Shown here piece by piece: positions 46,386 to 55,592 of a DNA stretch of 64,000 nt. The notes below the pieces were generated by a model. That model saw nothing but the letters and a program-made list of their open reading frames with translations, searched no databases and was not told where the DNA came from. The DNA comes from Algicola sp. GTDB lineage: Bacteria; Bacteroidota; Bacteroidia; Flavobacteriales; Flavobacteriaceae. Location of the stretch: the NCBI GenBank assembly GCA_018222915.1, contig JAAEZI010000002.1, positions 92,653 to 156,652 on the forward strand. Reading direction: 5' to 3'. Made by a program: the position numbers and the translations under genes. Numbering within the stretch: the first letter of the stretch is position 1; the number at the start of each line of letters is the position of its first letter.

Positions 46386-47864
46386 TTAGTCTTGATTGAA
46401 TGCATCAATCATTTTATATTTTGAATCCAAGTATTTTTGGGTGATAAATTTTATGAGTTTTTGATGTAATAATATCCCTATCACACCTAGTACAATTAAT
46501 GTTAGTAATCCAACTTCAAAGCTGACAAAATAAGCAGTTAGCCCGAAAATGGCGGCAGGAAGTAGCATTAATGGAATCCCAATAATCCATTGAACTGCAC
46601 CAGTTCCTTGATAATTCAATGCTGCACGCTGATTTAAGTCTATTTTCTTTCGGTTAAATGAGCCACCAAACATAATAACATAGCTGTTTACGCCTATATT
46701 ATAAATGGCCGCAGCAAAATGAGCTGCCAAAATTTTCCATCCAAAATAAACATAAGGAATACTGAGAACAAACATGATGACAACACTTAAGATCATCAAG
46801 GTGTATTTGGATTTTAAGTACTGTTCATATTTAATATTCTGACTCATCAACATTTTATAGTAGCCACTATCCCAAGCTGGTATAAATTGACCAAAATTAA
46901 TGAGGAAGATTCCAGTGACAAAAATACCGACAAAACCAAATACCATAGGAGAATCTGAGAATTGTGGGTTCGGGTAAAAAAACAATCCATAGAGCAATCC
47001 AATGATTAAAATAAACACAGTAGATCGCGGTCTTTTATTACGCCAAATGAGTTTTAAATCTAATTGCATGAATGGTGCTATATCTCCAAAACGTTTGGTC
47101 CACTCCATGGAAGAGGCATTTACGACTGTTGCTTTGGTTTTTAACGAGCTATCTAAATATAATTTAGATTTAAGCATCTTAAAATTCACTAAATACAACC
47201 CGATAAGTATGAGCAGTGGCACTGTAATAAAAAGTGGATTGTTATAAATAGCGTTGAATCCATTTGATACAATGTCAGTAAAGGATATAATTTGAAAGTG
47301 ATTTAAAGCGAATAAAGTTCCTGCAAAAGCAATGATAGGAAGAAAGGACAACTCTCTTTCCGAGGAAAAACTTTCAATAATAAAATTGAGAAAATTGATG
47401 ATTAACGTCGTAACGACAATGGCTAAAAACCAAAACAAAATAGACACCTTAGGATACCCTTGAAACAGTAATACGATACTGAATGGAACAAAGGCAAAAA
47501 GTGGTAAAAAATTAAAAAATGAAAACGCTGATTTACCTAAAACATAGTGAACAACTTTACGGCGTTTCACAGGCAATGTTAATAATGGCTTTACGGACAT
47601 TACAGGTAATTTCTGTAAAAAAAAGCGCATAAGCATGTCCCCAAGAATGTAGAAAAACAAATAACTATTTACAATGACTAGTGGGTCTTGGTCGGGATAA
47701 ATTTCCTTTAGCATAGGATACAAAGCAACTCCCATCATCAAAAACATGACAATAAAATAGAGTGCAAAAAACACCATCAAAATTTTAATCCCAATACTTT
47801 TATTAAAACTCGCAGAACGAAAAAATTGCTTCCATTCTAGATTTAAAAAATGTTTTAATTTCAT
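46386..47864 (-). CDS. Membrane partner of the ABC ATPase (DUF5687-type)
   Basis: 492 residues with about ten or more hydrophobic helices and a basic N terminus (MKLKHFLNLEWKQFFRSASFNKSIG). This resembles the DUF5687 family, found next to ATPases of the same type in Bacteroidota and probably forming an exporter. The large soluble loop expected in MacB-like pumps is absent. Direction and substrate are inference. Confidence 0.75.
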   Translation of the reverse strand: MKLKHFLNLEWKQFFRSASFNKSIGIKILMVFFALYFIVMFLMMGVALYPMLKEIYPDQDPLVIVNSYLFFYILGDMLMRFFLQKLPVMSVKPLLTLPVKRRKVVHYVLGKSAFSFFNFLPLFAFVPFSIVLLFQGYPKVSILFWFLAIVVTTLIINFLNFIIESFSSERELSFLPIIAFAGTLFALNHFQIISFTDIVSNGFNAIYNNPLFITVPLLILIGLYLVNFKMLKSKLYLDSSLKTKATVVNASSMEWTKRFGDIAPFMQLDLKLIWRNKRPRSTVFILIIGLLYGLFFYPNPQFSDSPMVFGFVGIFVTGIFLINFGQFIPAWDSGYYKMLMSQNIKYEQYLKSKYTLMILSVVIMFVLSIPYVYFGWKILAAHFAAAIYNIGVNSYVIMFGGSFNRKKIDLNQRAALNYQGTGAVQWIIGIPLMLLPAAIFGLTAYFVSFEVGLLTLIVLGVIGILLHQKLIKFITQKYLDSKYKMIDAFNQD

Positions 47865-47976
47865 AAGTAATTTGGTTGGTTTATCAATACAAGTGATTAG
47901 TAGGTATTACATTTAATTTGTTACAACTAAAATACAATTCCTAATTCGATTTCTTATTTTTACAAAAAATAAATCT

Positions 47977-49032
47977 ATGTCACAATACCACAAACTTACG
48001 GTTCAATCCATAACACCACTAACCGAAAATGCAGTTGCTTTAGGTTTTGAAGTACCATCAACCTTAAAAAACGACTTTAACTTTAAGGCTGGACAGTATA
48101 TCACGATCAAAACTCATATTGATGGCAATGAAGTGAGACGTGACTATTCGTTATGTGTTTCACCGAAGAGTGGCCTTTTACAAGTAGCTGTAAAACGCGT
48201 TGAAGACGGTACTTTTTCAGTGTATGCAAATACGGAACTTAAAGTAGGTGATGTTCTTGAGGTCGCGCCTCCAAGAGGTCGTTTTATCTTTGAACCCAAT
48301 GATTCCAAAACTAAAAATATTGCAGCCTTCGCCGCTGGAAGTGGTATCACTCCAGTCTTAAGCATTATAAAATGTGCATTGGAAGAAGAAATTTACAGCA
48401 AAGTCATTCTTGTATACGGCAATAAAACGACTAAAGATACGATGTTTCTCAATGAGCTTTTAGAGTTACAACATGCATTTAAGGACCGTTTTTCGATACA
48501 ATTTGTTTTTAGTCAAGCAGACGAAGAGGATGCCATTTTTGGTCGGATAGAAAAGAGTACCGTCAATTATGTGGTTAAAAATAAATACAAGCATATTGAT
48601 GTGGATGCCTTTTATCTGTGTGGACCAGAAGCCATGATACATACGGTAAAAAATGTTTTGACAGATCACGATGTTGATCCATCACGTATCCATTTTGAAT
48701 TATTTAAGTCAGCGAAAACAGAATCTTCGAGCACCAATGGTATCGCAGACGGTAGAACAAAGGTCACGGTACTTTTAGATGATGAAACCTCATCTTTTGA
48801 AATGTCTCAGAAACAATCTGTATTAGAGGCGGCTCTCGATGAAGATATCGATGCCCCTTATTCTTGTCAAGGTGGAATTTGCAGTAGTTGTATTGCGCGT
48901 ATTACTGAAGGTAAAGCAACCATGCGCCAAAATAATATCTTGACCGATGGCGAATTGGCTGAAGGTCTAATATTAACATGCCAAGCACATCCAACCACAC
49001 CAACTCTTTTTGTGGATTATGACGATGTATAA
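47977..49032 (+). CDS. Ferredoxin-type oxidoreductase with FAD, NAD(P) and C-terminal 2Fe-2S domains (PaaE-like)
   Basis: 351 residues in the order FAD-binding domain (RDYSLC, 55-60), NAD(P)-binding domain (AAGSGITPVLS, YLCGPEAMI), and plant-type 2Fe-2S domain with C297, C302, C305 and C335. This is the arrangement of PaaE, the reductase of phenylacetyl-CoA epoxidase, and of related oxygenase reductases. It passes electrons from NAD(P)H to a partner oxygenase or other acceptor. No oxygenase gene is nearby, so the partner is unknown. Confidence 0.88.
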   Translation: MSQYHKLTVQSITPLTENAVALGFEVPSTLKNDFNFKAGQYITIKTHIDGNEVRRDYSLCVSPKSGLLQVAVKRVEDGTFSVYANTELKVGDVLEVAPPRGRFIFEPNDSKTKNIAAFAAGSGITPVLSIIKCALEEEIYSKVILVYGNKTTKDTMFLNELLELQHAFKDRFSIQFVFSQADEEDAIFGRIEKSTVNYVVKNKYKHIDVDAFYLCGPEAMIHTVKNVLTDHDVDPSRIHFELFKSAKTESSSTNGIADGRTKVTVLLDDETSSFEMSQKQSVLEAALDEDIDAPYSCQGGICSSCIARITEGKATMRQNNILTDGELAEGLILTCQAHPTTPTLFVDYDDV

Positions 49033-49115
49033 AATACCAATAGTCTGAAAAATATGCTTTTAATCCCTGCAAATGAACCTTTTATCGAAAAACAGTGAGA
49101 TATTCTTACAAATTC

Positions 49116-49146
49116 TTGACAACTAATATTAATCAAAATACTTTCG
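49116..49146 (+). promoter_or_regulatory. Promoter-like element of a possible small RNA
   Basis: TTG (49116-49118), 20-nt spacer, TACTTTCG (49139-49146), one mismatch from TAnnTTTG. Transcription would begin near 49152. Confidence 0.45.
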
Positions 49147-49151
49147 TCATC

Positions 49152-49222
49152 GATTAGAATTTAATCATAGGGATTATCTAAAAATTCTAAATCTTGCCTC
49201 GTTCTTCTGGAACGGGGCTTTT
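49152..49222 (+). ncRNA. Candidate small RNA of about 70 nt
   Basis: Bounded by the promoter-like element at 49116-49146 and the terminator at 49196-49222. No ORF of note fits between them. It begins with an AT-rich stretch and ends with the terminator hairpin. Alternatively the terminator belongs to the oxidoreductase gene, whose stop lies 164 nt upstream. Confidence 0.33.
49196..49222 (+). terminator. Strong plus-strand terminator
   Basis: GCCTCGTTC (49196-49204) pairs with GAACGGGGC (49210-49218) with one mismatch, followed by a seven-T run that reaches the end of the minus-strand GT9 gene. Confidence 0.8.
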
Positions 49223-49223
49223 T

Positions 49224-50243
49224 TTATTTTAAAAAGTGACTTACTTTAGAAATAATAGCCTTTGGTGTAATAGAACGCATGGCGAGGTTGTAACCTTCTG
49301 GAAGTTTATTTCCGTAAATTGATGTTGGGATTTTAGGAAATTGAGATTTATCTGCCATCACTGCTGAATCTGTATCATGGTTAAACGGCATAAATCCTGC
49401 AAAAGGATGCGTTACACCCCAAATGGTAATCACTTGAACACCATACATGGCTGCTAAATGAGCGTTCCCAGAATCCATAGAAATCATAAGATCCAGATTG
49501 GCTATAATGTCAAGTTCATTTTCAAAAGAGAAGACCCCAGCCAAATTAATGACGTTATCAAATTCATCAGCGATTTCTTGAAGCGTTTCAGATTCATTCC
49601 CTTTTGCTCCAAACAAAAGTATTTTATAGGTTTTTGATAATTCTTTTATCACTTCCGTCATGAGATCAATTGGGTAGGTCTTTCCATCAAATGCTGCGAA
49701 AGGCGCTATTCCAATCCATGGTTTTGAATCTCGTCCAATGACGTCTAAGTGCTCAGAACTCAAGGTGGCTTTTGGAAGCGTATGTGATGCATTTAACTCT
49801 AAAGGAAACCCTAATTGTTCAAAAACTTCTACATAGCGCTCGTGTGTCGTTTTCAGTTGTTCAAATACACGTCCGTTCACCAAATCTTTTTTGGCTTGTC
49901 TTCCTTTGTCAATCTGAACTGTTGGTGTTATAGACAAGAATAATTTCAAGAAATTACTTCTTAAAACATTGTGTAAATCAGCTACAGCATCTATTTGTAA
50001 TTTTTTGAGAGATCTTGAAAGTTTCCAAAGTCCAAATATGCCTTTATGTGTTCCTCGTGTATCAACCTCATAGACTGACACGTTGGTGATTGTCTTAAAA
50101 AAGGGTTTAAATTGAGGTTTTGTGACAATGGTGATTTTAACTTTCGGGTATTGCTGAACCAACGCCTGTAATACAGGAACAGTCATAGCGACATCTCCCA
50201 TCGCAGAGAGTCGAATAACTAATATATGTTGATGACTTGGCAT
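49224..50243 (-). CDS. Glycosyltransferase family 9 (heptosyltransferase-like)
   Basis: 339 residues. N-terminal LVIRLSAMGDVAMTVPVLQALVQQYP and C-terminal GAKGNESETLQEIADEF, with NLAGVFSFENELDIIANLDLMISMDSGNAHLAAMYGVQVITIWGVTHPFAG, are characteristic of ADP-heptose:LPS heptosyltransferases of family GT9 (acceptor and nucleotide sites). It probably adds a sugar to the LPS core. In Bacteroidota it is often beside a DUF4254 gene, as here (66-nt gap). Confidence 0.9.
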   Translation of the reverse strand: MPSHQHILVIRLSAMGDVAMTVPVLQALVQQYPKVKITIVTKPQFKPFFKTITNVSVYEVDTRGTHKGIFGLWKLSRSLKKLQIDAVADLHNVLRSNFLKLFLSITPTVQIDKGRQAKKDLVNGRVFEQLKTTHERYVEVFEQLGFPLELNASHTLPKATLSSEHLDVIGRDSKPWIGIAPFAAFDGKTYPIDLMTEVIKELSKTYKILLFGAKGNESETLQEIADEFDNVINLAGVFSFENELDIIANLDLMISMDSGNAHLAAMYGVQVITIWGVTHPFAGFMPFNHDTDSAVMADKSQFPKIPTSIYGNKLPEGYNLAMRSITPKAIISKVSHFLK

Positions 50244-50309
50244 TGGCGGTAGTTCAATAGGTTTCTATAACTGTTTTACATGCCATAGTACAGAATAAAA
50301 AACGGTTAA

Positions 50310-50918
50310 CTATTTCTGTGAACGAAGCACAGGATTGAGTTCATCGTCATTATACATCTTCATCTGCTTATAAACTTTCATATACTTATCGCCATTGCTA
50401 ATGTCCTCTAAAAGCGTATCAATAGCTGTAGAAAGATCGACGCGCTGTTCCAACAACACTTCCAACTTCTTCTGGCAAGCATCTCTGTGTGCTGCTGAAG
50501 CATCTTCTCTTGTTGCCTCTTCATTCATGTGATAAATTTTCAATGCTAAAATGGACAATCTATCAACACCCCAAGCTGGACTTTCCGTATTAATTGTCGC
50601 ATCAGATTTTGGTGTGACATCCTTATATTTCTCAAGGAAATAGCTGTCAATATATTCTACCATATCCGTTCTGTCTTGATTAGATGCATCAATTTGACGT
50701 TTCAATTTTAAGGCTGCTACAGGATCAATTTGAGGGTCTCGAATAATATCTTCGTAATGCCATTGTACCGTATCTATCCATGACTTTCGATATAACAAAT
50801 GTTCTAATAAATGCGTGTCTTTATTATATTTGTTTGTAAAAGGCTGATCCACCGTATTGATGATATGGTAAGTGTCAATAACTTCCTGAAAAATTTTATT
50901 TGCGTTTTCTGAGAACAT
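50310..50918 (-). CDS. DUF4254-type protein
   Basis: 202 residues, all helical, without signal peptide or membrane segment. Motifs VQWHYEDIIRDPQIDPVAALKLKRQIDASNQDRTDMVE and LSILALKIYHMNEEATR are typical of DUF4254, a cytoplasmic family with unknown function often adjacent to glycosyltransferase family 9 genes. It is divergent from upp, with a TAnnTTTG-like element on the minus strand at 50938-50945. Confidence 0.85.
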   Translation of the reverse strand: MFSENANKIFQEVIDTYHIINTVDQPFTNKYNKDTHLLEHLLYRKSWIDTVQWHYEDIIRDPQIDPVAALKLKRQIDASNQDRTDMVEYIDSYFLEKYKDVTPKSDATINTESPAWGVDRLSILALKIYHMNEEATREDASAAHRDACQKKLEVLLEQRVDLSTAIDTLLEDISNGDKYMKVYKQMKMYNDDELNPVLRSQK

Positions 50919-50937
50919 AATATTTGATTTTAAAGTG

Positions 50938-50945
50938 CAAATATA
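50938..50945 (-). promoter_or_regulatory. -7 element of the DUF4254 gene
   Basis: Minus-strand TATATTTG at 50938-50945, about 20 nt before the start codon at 50918. No clear TTG at -33. Confidence 0.4.
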
Positions 50946-50989
50946 GAAGTTATTATTAACTTTAGCTTCCTTATAAACGACTACAAGCG

Positions 50990-51649
50990 ATGCACATTCA
51001 TAACCTTTCCCATGAACATTCCATTTTAAATTCCTTTATTTCTGAAATAAGAGATTCCAAGATTCAAACCGACCGTATGCGGTTCCGAAGAAATATCGAG
51101 CGCATTGGTGAAGTTTTATGTTATGAGTTGAGCAAAACCTTAAATTATAAAGCTCAAAAGATCACAACCCCTTTGGGTGAAAATCACACACATTTATATG
51201 ATGATGAAGTTGTTCTTTGTTCTATTTTAAGAGCTGGTGTACCATTACATAGTGGTTTGCTCAATTATTTTGATAATGCTGAAAATGCTTTTATTTCTGC
51301 GTACAGGCATCACAAGCATCATCCAGAGTCATTCGAGATTATTGTTGAATATCTGGCATGCCCTAGTTTGGAAGGAAAAACTTTAATACTAGCAGATCCA
51401 ATGCTGGCTACAGGACAATCGATGGTCGCTACATTCGAAGCCTTAAAACCATTTGGAACACCGAAACATGTTCATTTAGTGAGTGTTATTGGCGCTCAGG
51501 AAGGCGTTGATTTTGTCAATAAATCCTTTGATAAAAACACACACCTTTGGATTGCTGCTATTGATGATACCTTAAGTGATAAAGGATATATTGTTCCAGG
51601 TTTGGGTGATGCAGGAGATTTAGCTTTTGGTCAAAAACTACAAGACTAG
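50990..51649 (+). CDS. upp: Uracil phosphoribosyltransferase
   Basis: 219 residues. PRPP-binding loop ADPMLATGQS at 135-144 (the family usually reads DPMLATGGS; a G-to-Q change here), plus FISAYRHHKHHPESFEI and the C-terminal GYIVPGLGDAGDLAFG typical of uracil phosphoribosyltransferase. It salvages uracil to UMP. Convergent with the membrane protein gene at 51638, with a 12-nt overlap of the two 3' ends. Confidence 0.93.
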   Translation: MHIHNLSHEHSILNSFISEIRDSKIQTDRMRFRRNIERIGEVLCYELSKTLNYKAQKITTPLGENHTHLYDDEVVLCSILRAGVPLHSGLLNYFDNAENAFISAYRHHKHHPESFEIIVEYLACPSLEGKTLILADPMLATGQSMVATFEALKPFGTPKHVHLVSVIGAQEGVDFVNKSFDKNTHLWIAAIDDTLSDKGYIVPGLGDAGDLAFGQKLQD

Positions 51650-52561
51650 TAACGCGATTGGTGTTAATACAAAAACCCACAATAAAGTTTCCTTAAACCA
51701 ATTATCTGAGATAACTTCTAGATAGTTGGTGACTATTATGGATAAGGGTGCAAAAATAAATATGAACTCACTCCCTGTTTTAAAGGGTGCTACTGCGATA
51801 ATTATCAATCCTAAAAACACCGCAATCAACACCAGTTTAAAAGAGGGTCGATACGTTTTCATTTGAGATTTGATGTTCTTTACGTAGTAGAATAAGGACC
51901 ATAGCCCGAATGATAATAGCAAGGTTGAGCCAATAATAATCTGTTTGGAATTCAATGGACTAAAATCCAAACTAATTCCATAGAGGTTGTTGGCGAATAA
52001 GATAATATCTGACTCCCTTATAATTAAAAACGAGGTCACCAAAACCGCGACACAAATAACACCTACAAAAGGAATAATGTAATTTTTAATATCTGTTATG
52101 GCGTAGATTAAAAGAGCTGCAAAAATCAGGATCATGAAAATGGCTGCCCAAAAATAACACAAGGTTGCTATGGCAATCCAAAAAGAGGCATCAAATAGTT
52201 TTTTCTTGACATCTTTCTGCGTTCTTAGGCTAATAAGTCTGCGTAAAGCCAAAAGCACGAAAAAATTAGCGAATAAAATTTCAGAATTAGAAATGGTTTG
52301 AGGCAAAATGGCAAAAAACAGCACAAATAACAAAATGTTGTAACTATTCTTTTTAGTGAGACTATTACGAGAAACAAAAAAATCGAATACAAATACAGAG
52401 AGCAGAGCTACTAAAAACAGGCCCAACTGTTTTGACAAGTTTAAGACACTGACTTCGTTAACTAAAACGTCATATCTAGCACCCACAAAAACTAACAGTA
52501 AGATAAGGCTTACCACGATATAGTTGATAGGTTTTGATTTGCTAAATAAATTTGAAATCAT
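51638..52561 (-). CDS. Membrane protein, DUF6427-like
   Basis: 307 residues with about nine hydrophobic helices and no recognised catalytic motif. It is known from Flavobacteriaceae next to upp and purD; the DUF number is from memory. Its 3' end overlaps the upp stop by 12 nt on the opposite strand. Confidence 0.7.
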   Translation of the reverse strand: MISNLFSKSKPINYIVVSLILLLVFVGARYDVLVNEVSVLNLSKQLGLFLVALLSVFVFDFFVSRNSLTKKNSYNILLFVLFFAILPQTISNSEILFANFFVLLALRRLISLRTQKDVKKKLFDASFWIAIATLCYFWAAIFMILIFAALLIYAITDIKNYIIPFVGVICVAVLVTSFLIIRESDIILFANNLYGISLDFSPLNSKQIIIGSTLLLSFGLWSLFYYVKNIKSQMKTYRPSFKLVLIAVFLGLIIIAVAPFKTGSEFIFIFAPLSIIVTNYLEVISDNWFKETLLWVFVLTPIALLVL

Positions 52562-52589
52562 TGATATAGCTTAAAATGAAAAAAATATG

Positions 52590-52597
52590 TAATTTTG
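52590..52597 (+). promoter_or_regulatory. -7 element upstream of the small membrane protein gene
   Basis: TAATTTTG at 52590-52597, a perfect TAnnTTTG match about 60 nt before the ATG at 52658. Confidence 0.45.
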
Positions 52598-52657
52598 CAC
52601 TGTAAATATATGATTATACCCTTGAAGCTTGTTATGAGTTTCTAAAAAATCACAAGA

Positions 52658-52885
52658 ATGAAAGACTTTTTTTACGCTATACAGGATTTATTCGTCAATT
52701 TTTTATTTGCACCTTTTGATGCTTTAAGAGCTTTGGAATTAGAAAATTGGTGGTCTGCAAATATCTTGTCATGGATTTTTATCATCATTGGTATTGTAGC
52801 CATGGTATATTGGATGTTACAGCTTAAAAAATTTAATGATAATAATGAAGAAGACAAAACTGTCACTTCTCATTCATATCTATAA
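52658..52885 (+). CDS. Small membrane protein, 75 aa (DUF6341-like)
   Basis: 75 residues with one clear membrane helix (ILSWIFIIIGIVAMVYWML) and a polar tail ending KTVTSHSYL; the N-terminal part (FFYAIQDLFVNFLFAPFDALRALELENWW) is amphipathic. A flavobacterial family of this length occurs at the same locus, between upp and purD. Function unknown. The stop lies 2 nt from the purD stop (convergent). Confidence 0.75.
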   Translation: MKDFFYAIQDLFVNFLFAPFDALRALELENWWSANILSWIFIIIGIVAMVYWMLQLKKFNDNNEEDKTVTSHSYL

Positions 52886-52887
52886 GT

Positions 52888-54159
52888 TTATAAATCAAAC
52901 CCAATATCCTTACGATAATTCATCTTATCAAAATGTAGCTCTTCTATATTTTGATAGGATTTTTTTATGGCCTCTTTATACGTACTGCCATAAGAAGTGA
53001 TGGCCATGACTCGTCCTCCAGAAGTCACTATTTTTCCTCCTTTCAGGACGGCTCCAGCGTGAAATGGAATAGAGCCATTTATCTTATCAATACCCGTGAT
53101 TTCCTTTCCCTTTTCATAAGCTTCAGGGTAACCTCCAGACACGAGCATGACTGTTGTGGCTGCTCTATCATCAATTTCTATAGCTATTTCATTTAAACGC
53201 TCTTCAGAAATCGCCTTAAATAGTTCTACAAGATCTGTTTTAAGCCTGGGTAAAACGACCTCTGTCTCAGGATCGCCCATTCTTACATTATACTCAATCA
53301 CTTTTGGGTCTTCACCAACTTTGATGAGACCTATAAAGACAAATCCTTTGTAAGGTAAGTTGTCTTTAGCTAAGCCTTCAATTGTTGGTCTTACAATCCG
53401 ACTTTCTATTTTATCTAAAAATTCTTTGGTCGCAAAAGGCACTGGGGAAATAGCTCCCATGCCACCAGTATTCAATCCTGTATCACCTTCACCAATGCGT
53501 TTGTAATCTTTGGCAGTGGGTAGAATTTTATAGTGTTTTCCATCAGTTAAAACAAAACAACTCAATTCTATACCATCCAAAAACTCTTCAATAACCACTT
53601 TGGAACTCGCTTCTCCAAACTTGGCATCAACCAACATACGCTTTAGTTCAGCTTTTGCCTCTTCCAAATCATTTAATATCAATACGCCTTTACCAGCTGC
53701 TAATCCATCCGCTTTTAGCACATAAGGAGGCTTCAAGGTTTCGAGGAATTTATAACCGTCCGCGACGCTTTCAGCGTTAAAACTCTGGTAAGCAGCTGTA
53801 GGGATTTGGTGTCGTATTAAAAACTCCTTAGCAAATTCTTTACTTCCTTCCAATTGAGCCGCAGCTTTTTGAGGGCCTATCACCACCACATTTTGTAATT
53901 GTGAGTCTTTCAAAAAGAAATCATGAATCCCTTGTACAAGCGGATCTTCTGGTCCTACCACCACCATATCAACGTCATACTCCAAAACACAGGTTTTAAT
54001 CGCATTAAAATCAGTGACCTTAAGATCTATGTTTTTAGCTATTTCAGCTGTGCCGGAATTTCCGGGTGCTACAAAAAGGGCTTCGCATAAAGGACTTTGC
54101 GCTATTTTCCAAGCGAAGGTGTGTTCTCTTCCTCCTGAACCAAGAATTAAAATTCTCAT
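52888..54159 (-). CDS. purD: Phosphoribosylamine--glycine ligase
   Basis: 423 residues, standard length. ATP-grasp features: the start ILILGSGGREHTFAWKIAQS, the domain with YVLKADGLAAGKGVLI, and the late GFVFIGLIKVGEDPKVIEYNVRMGDPETEVVLPRL motif, which defines GAR synthetase. It makes glycinamide ribonucleotide in purine synthesis. Divergent from the CapK-like gene. Confidence 0.96.
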   Translation of the reverse strand: MRILILGSGGREHTFAWKIAQSPLCEALFVAPGNSGTAEIAKNIDLKVTDFNAIKTCVLEYDVDMVVVGPEDPLVQGIHDFFLKDSQLQNVVVIGPQKAAAQLEGSKEFAKEFLIRHQIPTAAYQSFNAESVADGYKFLETLKPPYVLKADGLAAGKGVLILNDLEEAKAELKRMLVDAKFGEASSKVVIEEFLDGIELSCFVLTDGKHYKILPTAKDYKRIGEGDTGLNTGGMGAISPVPFATKEFLDKIESRIVRPTIEGLAKDNLPYKGFVFIGLIKVGEDPKVIEYNVRMGDPETEVVLPRLKTDLVELFKAISEERLNEIAIEIDDRAATTVMLVSGGYPEAYEKGKEITGIDKINGSIPFHAGAVLKGGKIVTSGGRVMAITSYGSTYKEAIKKSYQNIEELHFDKMNYRKDIGFDL

Positions 54160-54266
54160 CTTATCTGTTTTGTTTGTGTAAAAATAATCGTTTTTCAGCT
54201 TTAACTAAACTTCGCAACAAGACTTTTTTTTCTTTACTTTACATCACATTCAAAACCCATGTTTTT

Positions 54267-55592
54267 TTGAACCTTTTTGATTTTTCATTACGACTTAATG
54301 GCTATCCTTTACAAAAGGCAAAAGCTGAATTGTCTATGATTCAGCAAAAAAACGACAAGTCCTTTGAAGCATTTGTAAAGGAAAAAAGGCAAGGTATTGT
54401 GAAGCATCATATTGCGAACAACGCTTTTTATCAATCATTAGTGGGTGAAAGAGATTCTAATAATTGGAAAGACCTACCAATACTAACCAAACGTCATTTA
54501 CAACAACCTTTGGAAGAGCGTATTTCTAAAGGGTTCCATATGAAAAACGTTTACGTTAACAAGACGTCTGGATCTTCGGGCGATCCATTTATTTTTGCAA
54601 AAGATAAATTTTGCCACGCCATGACTTGGGCCGTTATACAGAATCGGTTTGGTTGGTACGACTTAAATTTTAATACTTCGAGACAGGCACGATTTTATGG
54701 AATTCCACTCGATAAAAAAGGTTACTACAAAGAACGTCTCAAAGACGGATTAAGTAAGCGGTTTCGATTTTCAGTATTTGATTTAAGCGATGCGACATTT
54801 GAAGCGCATCTAAAAAAATTTAAAACCGCGTCATTCGATTACATTAATGGTTATACAAGTGCCATTGTTCAGTTTGCTAAATTCTTAAAGCGCCATCACA
54901 TTCAACTAACTGCCATTTGTCCTAGCCTTAAAGCGTGTATCGTTACTTCGGAAATGTTATTTGAGCAGGACAAATTGCTTCTGGAACAGGTATTTGGCGT
55001 GCCTGTAATAAATGAATACGGTGCTTCAGAATTAGATTTGATTGCATTTCAAAATCCTAGTCATCAATGGCAAGTTAATAGTGAAACCCTCTACGTGGAA
55101 ATATTAGACGATGAAGATCGCGTGCTACCATATGGTGAAGAAGGGCGAATTATTATCACCTCTCTTTACAATCGGGCACACCCATTTATAAGATATGATA
55201 TTGGAGACATTGGTGTGCTTTCAAAGGATAGCACCCTCAGAATGCCCATTTTAGAAAAGCTCACTGGAAGAACTAATGATATGGCCATTTTACCTAGCGG
55301 AAAAAAAGCAGCTGGACTCACATTTTATTACATCACAAAAAGTATCATTGAAGATGATGGTCATGTTAAAGAGTTCATTATTGAGCAAAAGGAAAAGTAT
55401 TTATTCCATGTGACTTATGTAAGTAATAAGGAACTTACAGAGGCAAAAAAAGCAACAATCGTTGAAGAAATGACCAATTATCTTGAAAAAGGTTTAACAA
55501 TAACATTTGAAAGACAAGAGCAACTTAAACGATCTAAAAGCGGCAAATTAAAGCAGTTTTCATCACGAGTTAGCCAAGAGACCTATGAGTAA
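54267..55592 (+). CDS. CapK/PaaK-like AMP-binding protein (phenylacetate-CoA ligase family)
   Basis: 441 residues if translation starts at TTG 54267 (MNLFDFSLRLNGYP), the usual beginning of this family; the long frame from 54066 would overlap purD antisense and is unlikely, and the first ATG in frame (54336) would remove conserved residues. The adenylate-forming motif NKTSGSSGDPF (S101-P107) and NEYGASELDLIAF are present. CapK-type proteins occur in capsule gene clusters; their chemistry (perhaps adenylation and ligation of a small acid) is unsettled. The next gene overlaps by 8 nt. Confidence 0.8.
   Translation: MNLFDFSLRLNGYPLQKAKAELSMIQQKNDKSFEAFVKEKRQGIVKHHIANNAFYQSLVGERDSNNWKDLPILTKRHLQQPLEERISKGFHMKNVYVNKTSGSSGDPFIFAKDKFCHAMTWAVIQNRFGWYDLNFNTSRQARFYGIPLDKKGYYKERLKDGLSKRFRFSVFDLSDATFEAHLKKFKTASFDYINGYTSAIVQFAKFLKRHHIQLTAICPSLKACIVTSEMLFEQDKLLLEQVFGVPVINEYGASELDLIAFQNPSHQWQVNSETLYVEILDDEDRVLPYGEEGRIIITSLYNRAHPFIRYDIGDIGVLSKDSTLRMPILEKLTGRTNDMAILPSGKKAAGLTFYYITKSIIEDDGHVKEFIIEQKEKYLFHVTYVSNKELTEAKKATIVEEMTNYLEKGLTITFERQEQLKRSKSGKLKQFSSRVSQETYE

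Noticed and set aside
54066-54266. A 67-codon N-terminal extension of the CapK-like protein
   Set aside because: It is antisense to the start of purD and without family counterparts; a TTG start at 54267 gives the normal N terminus.
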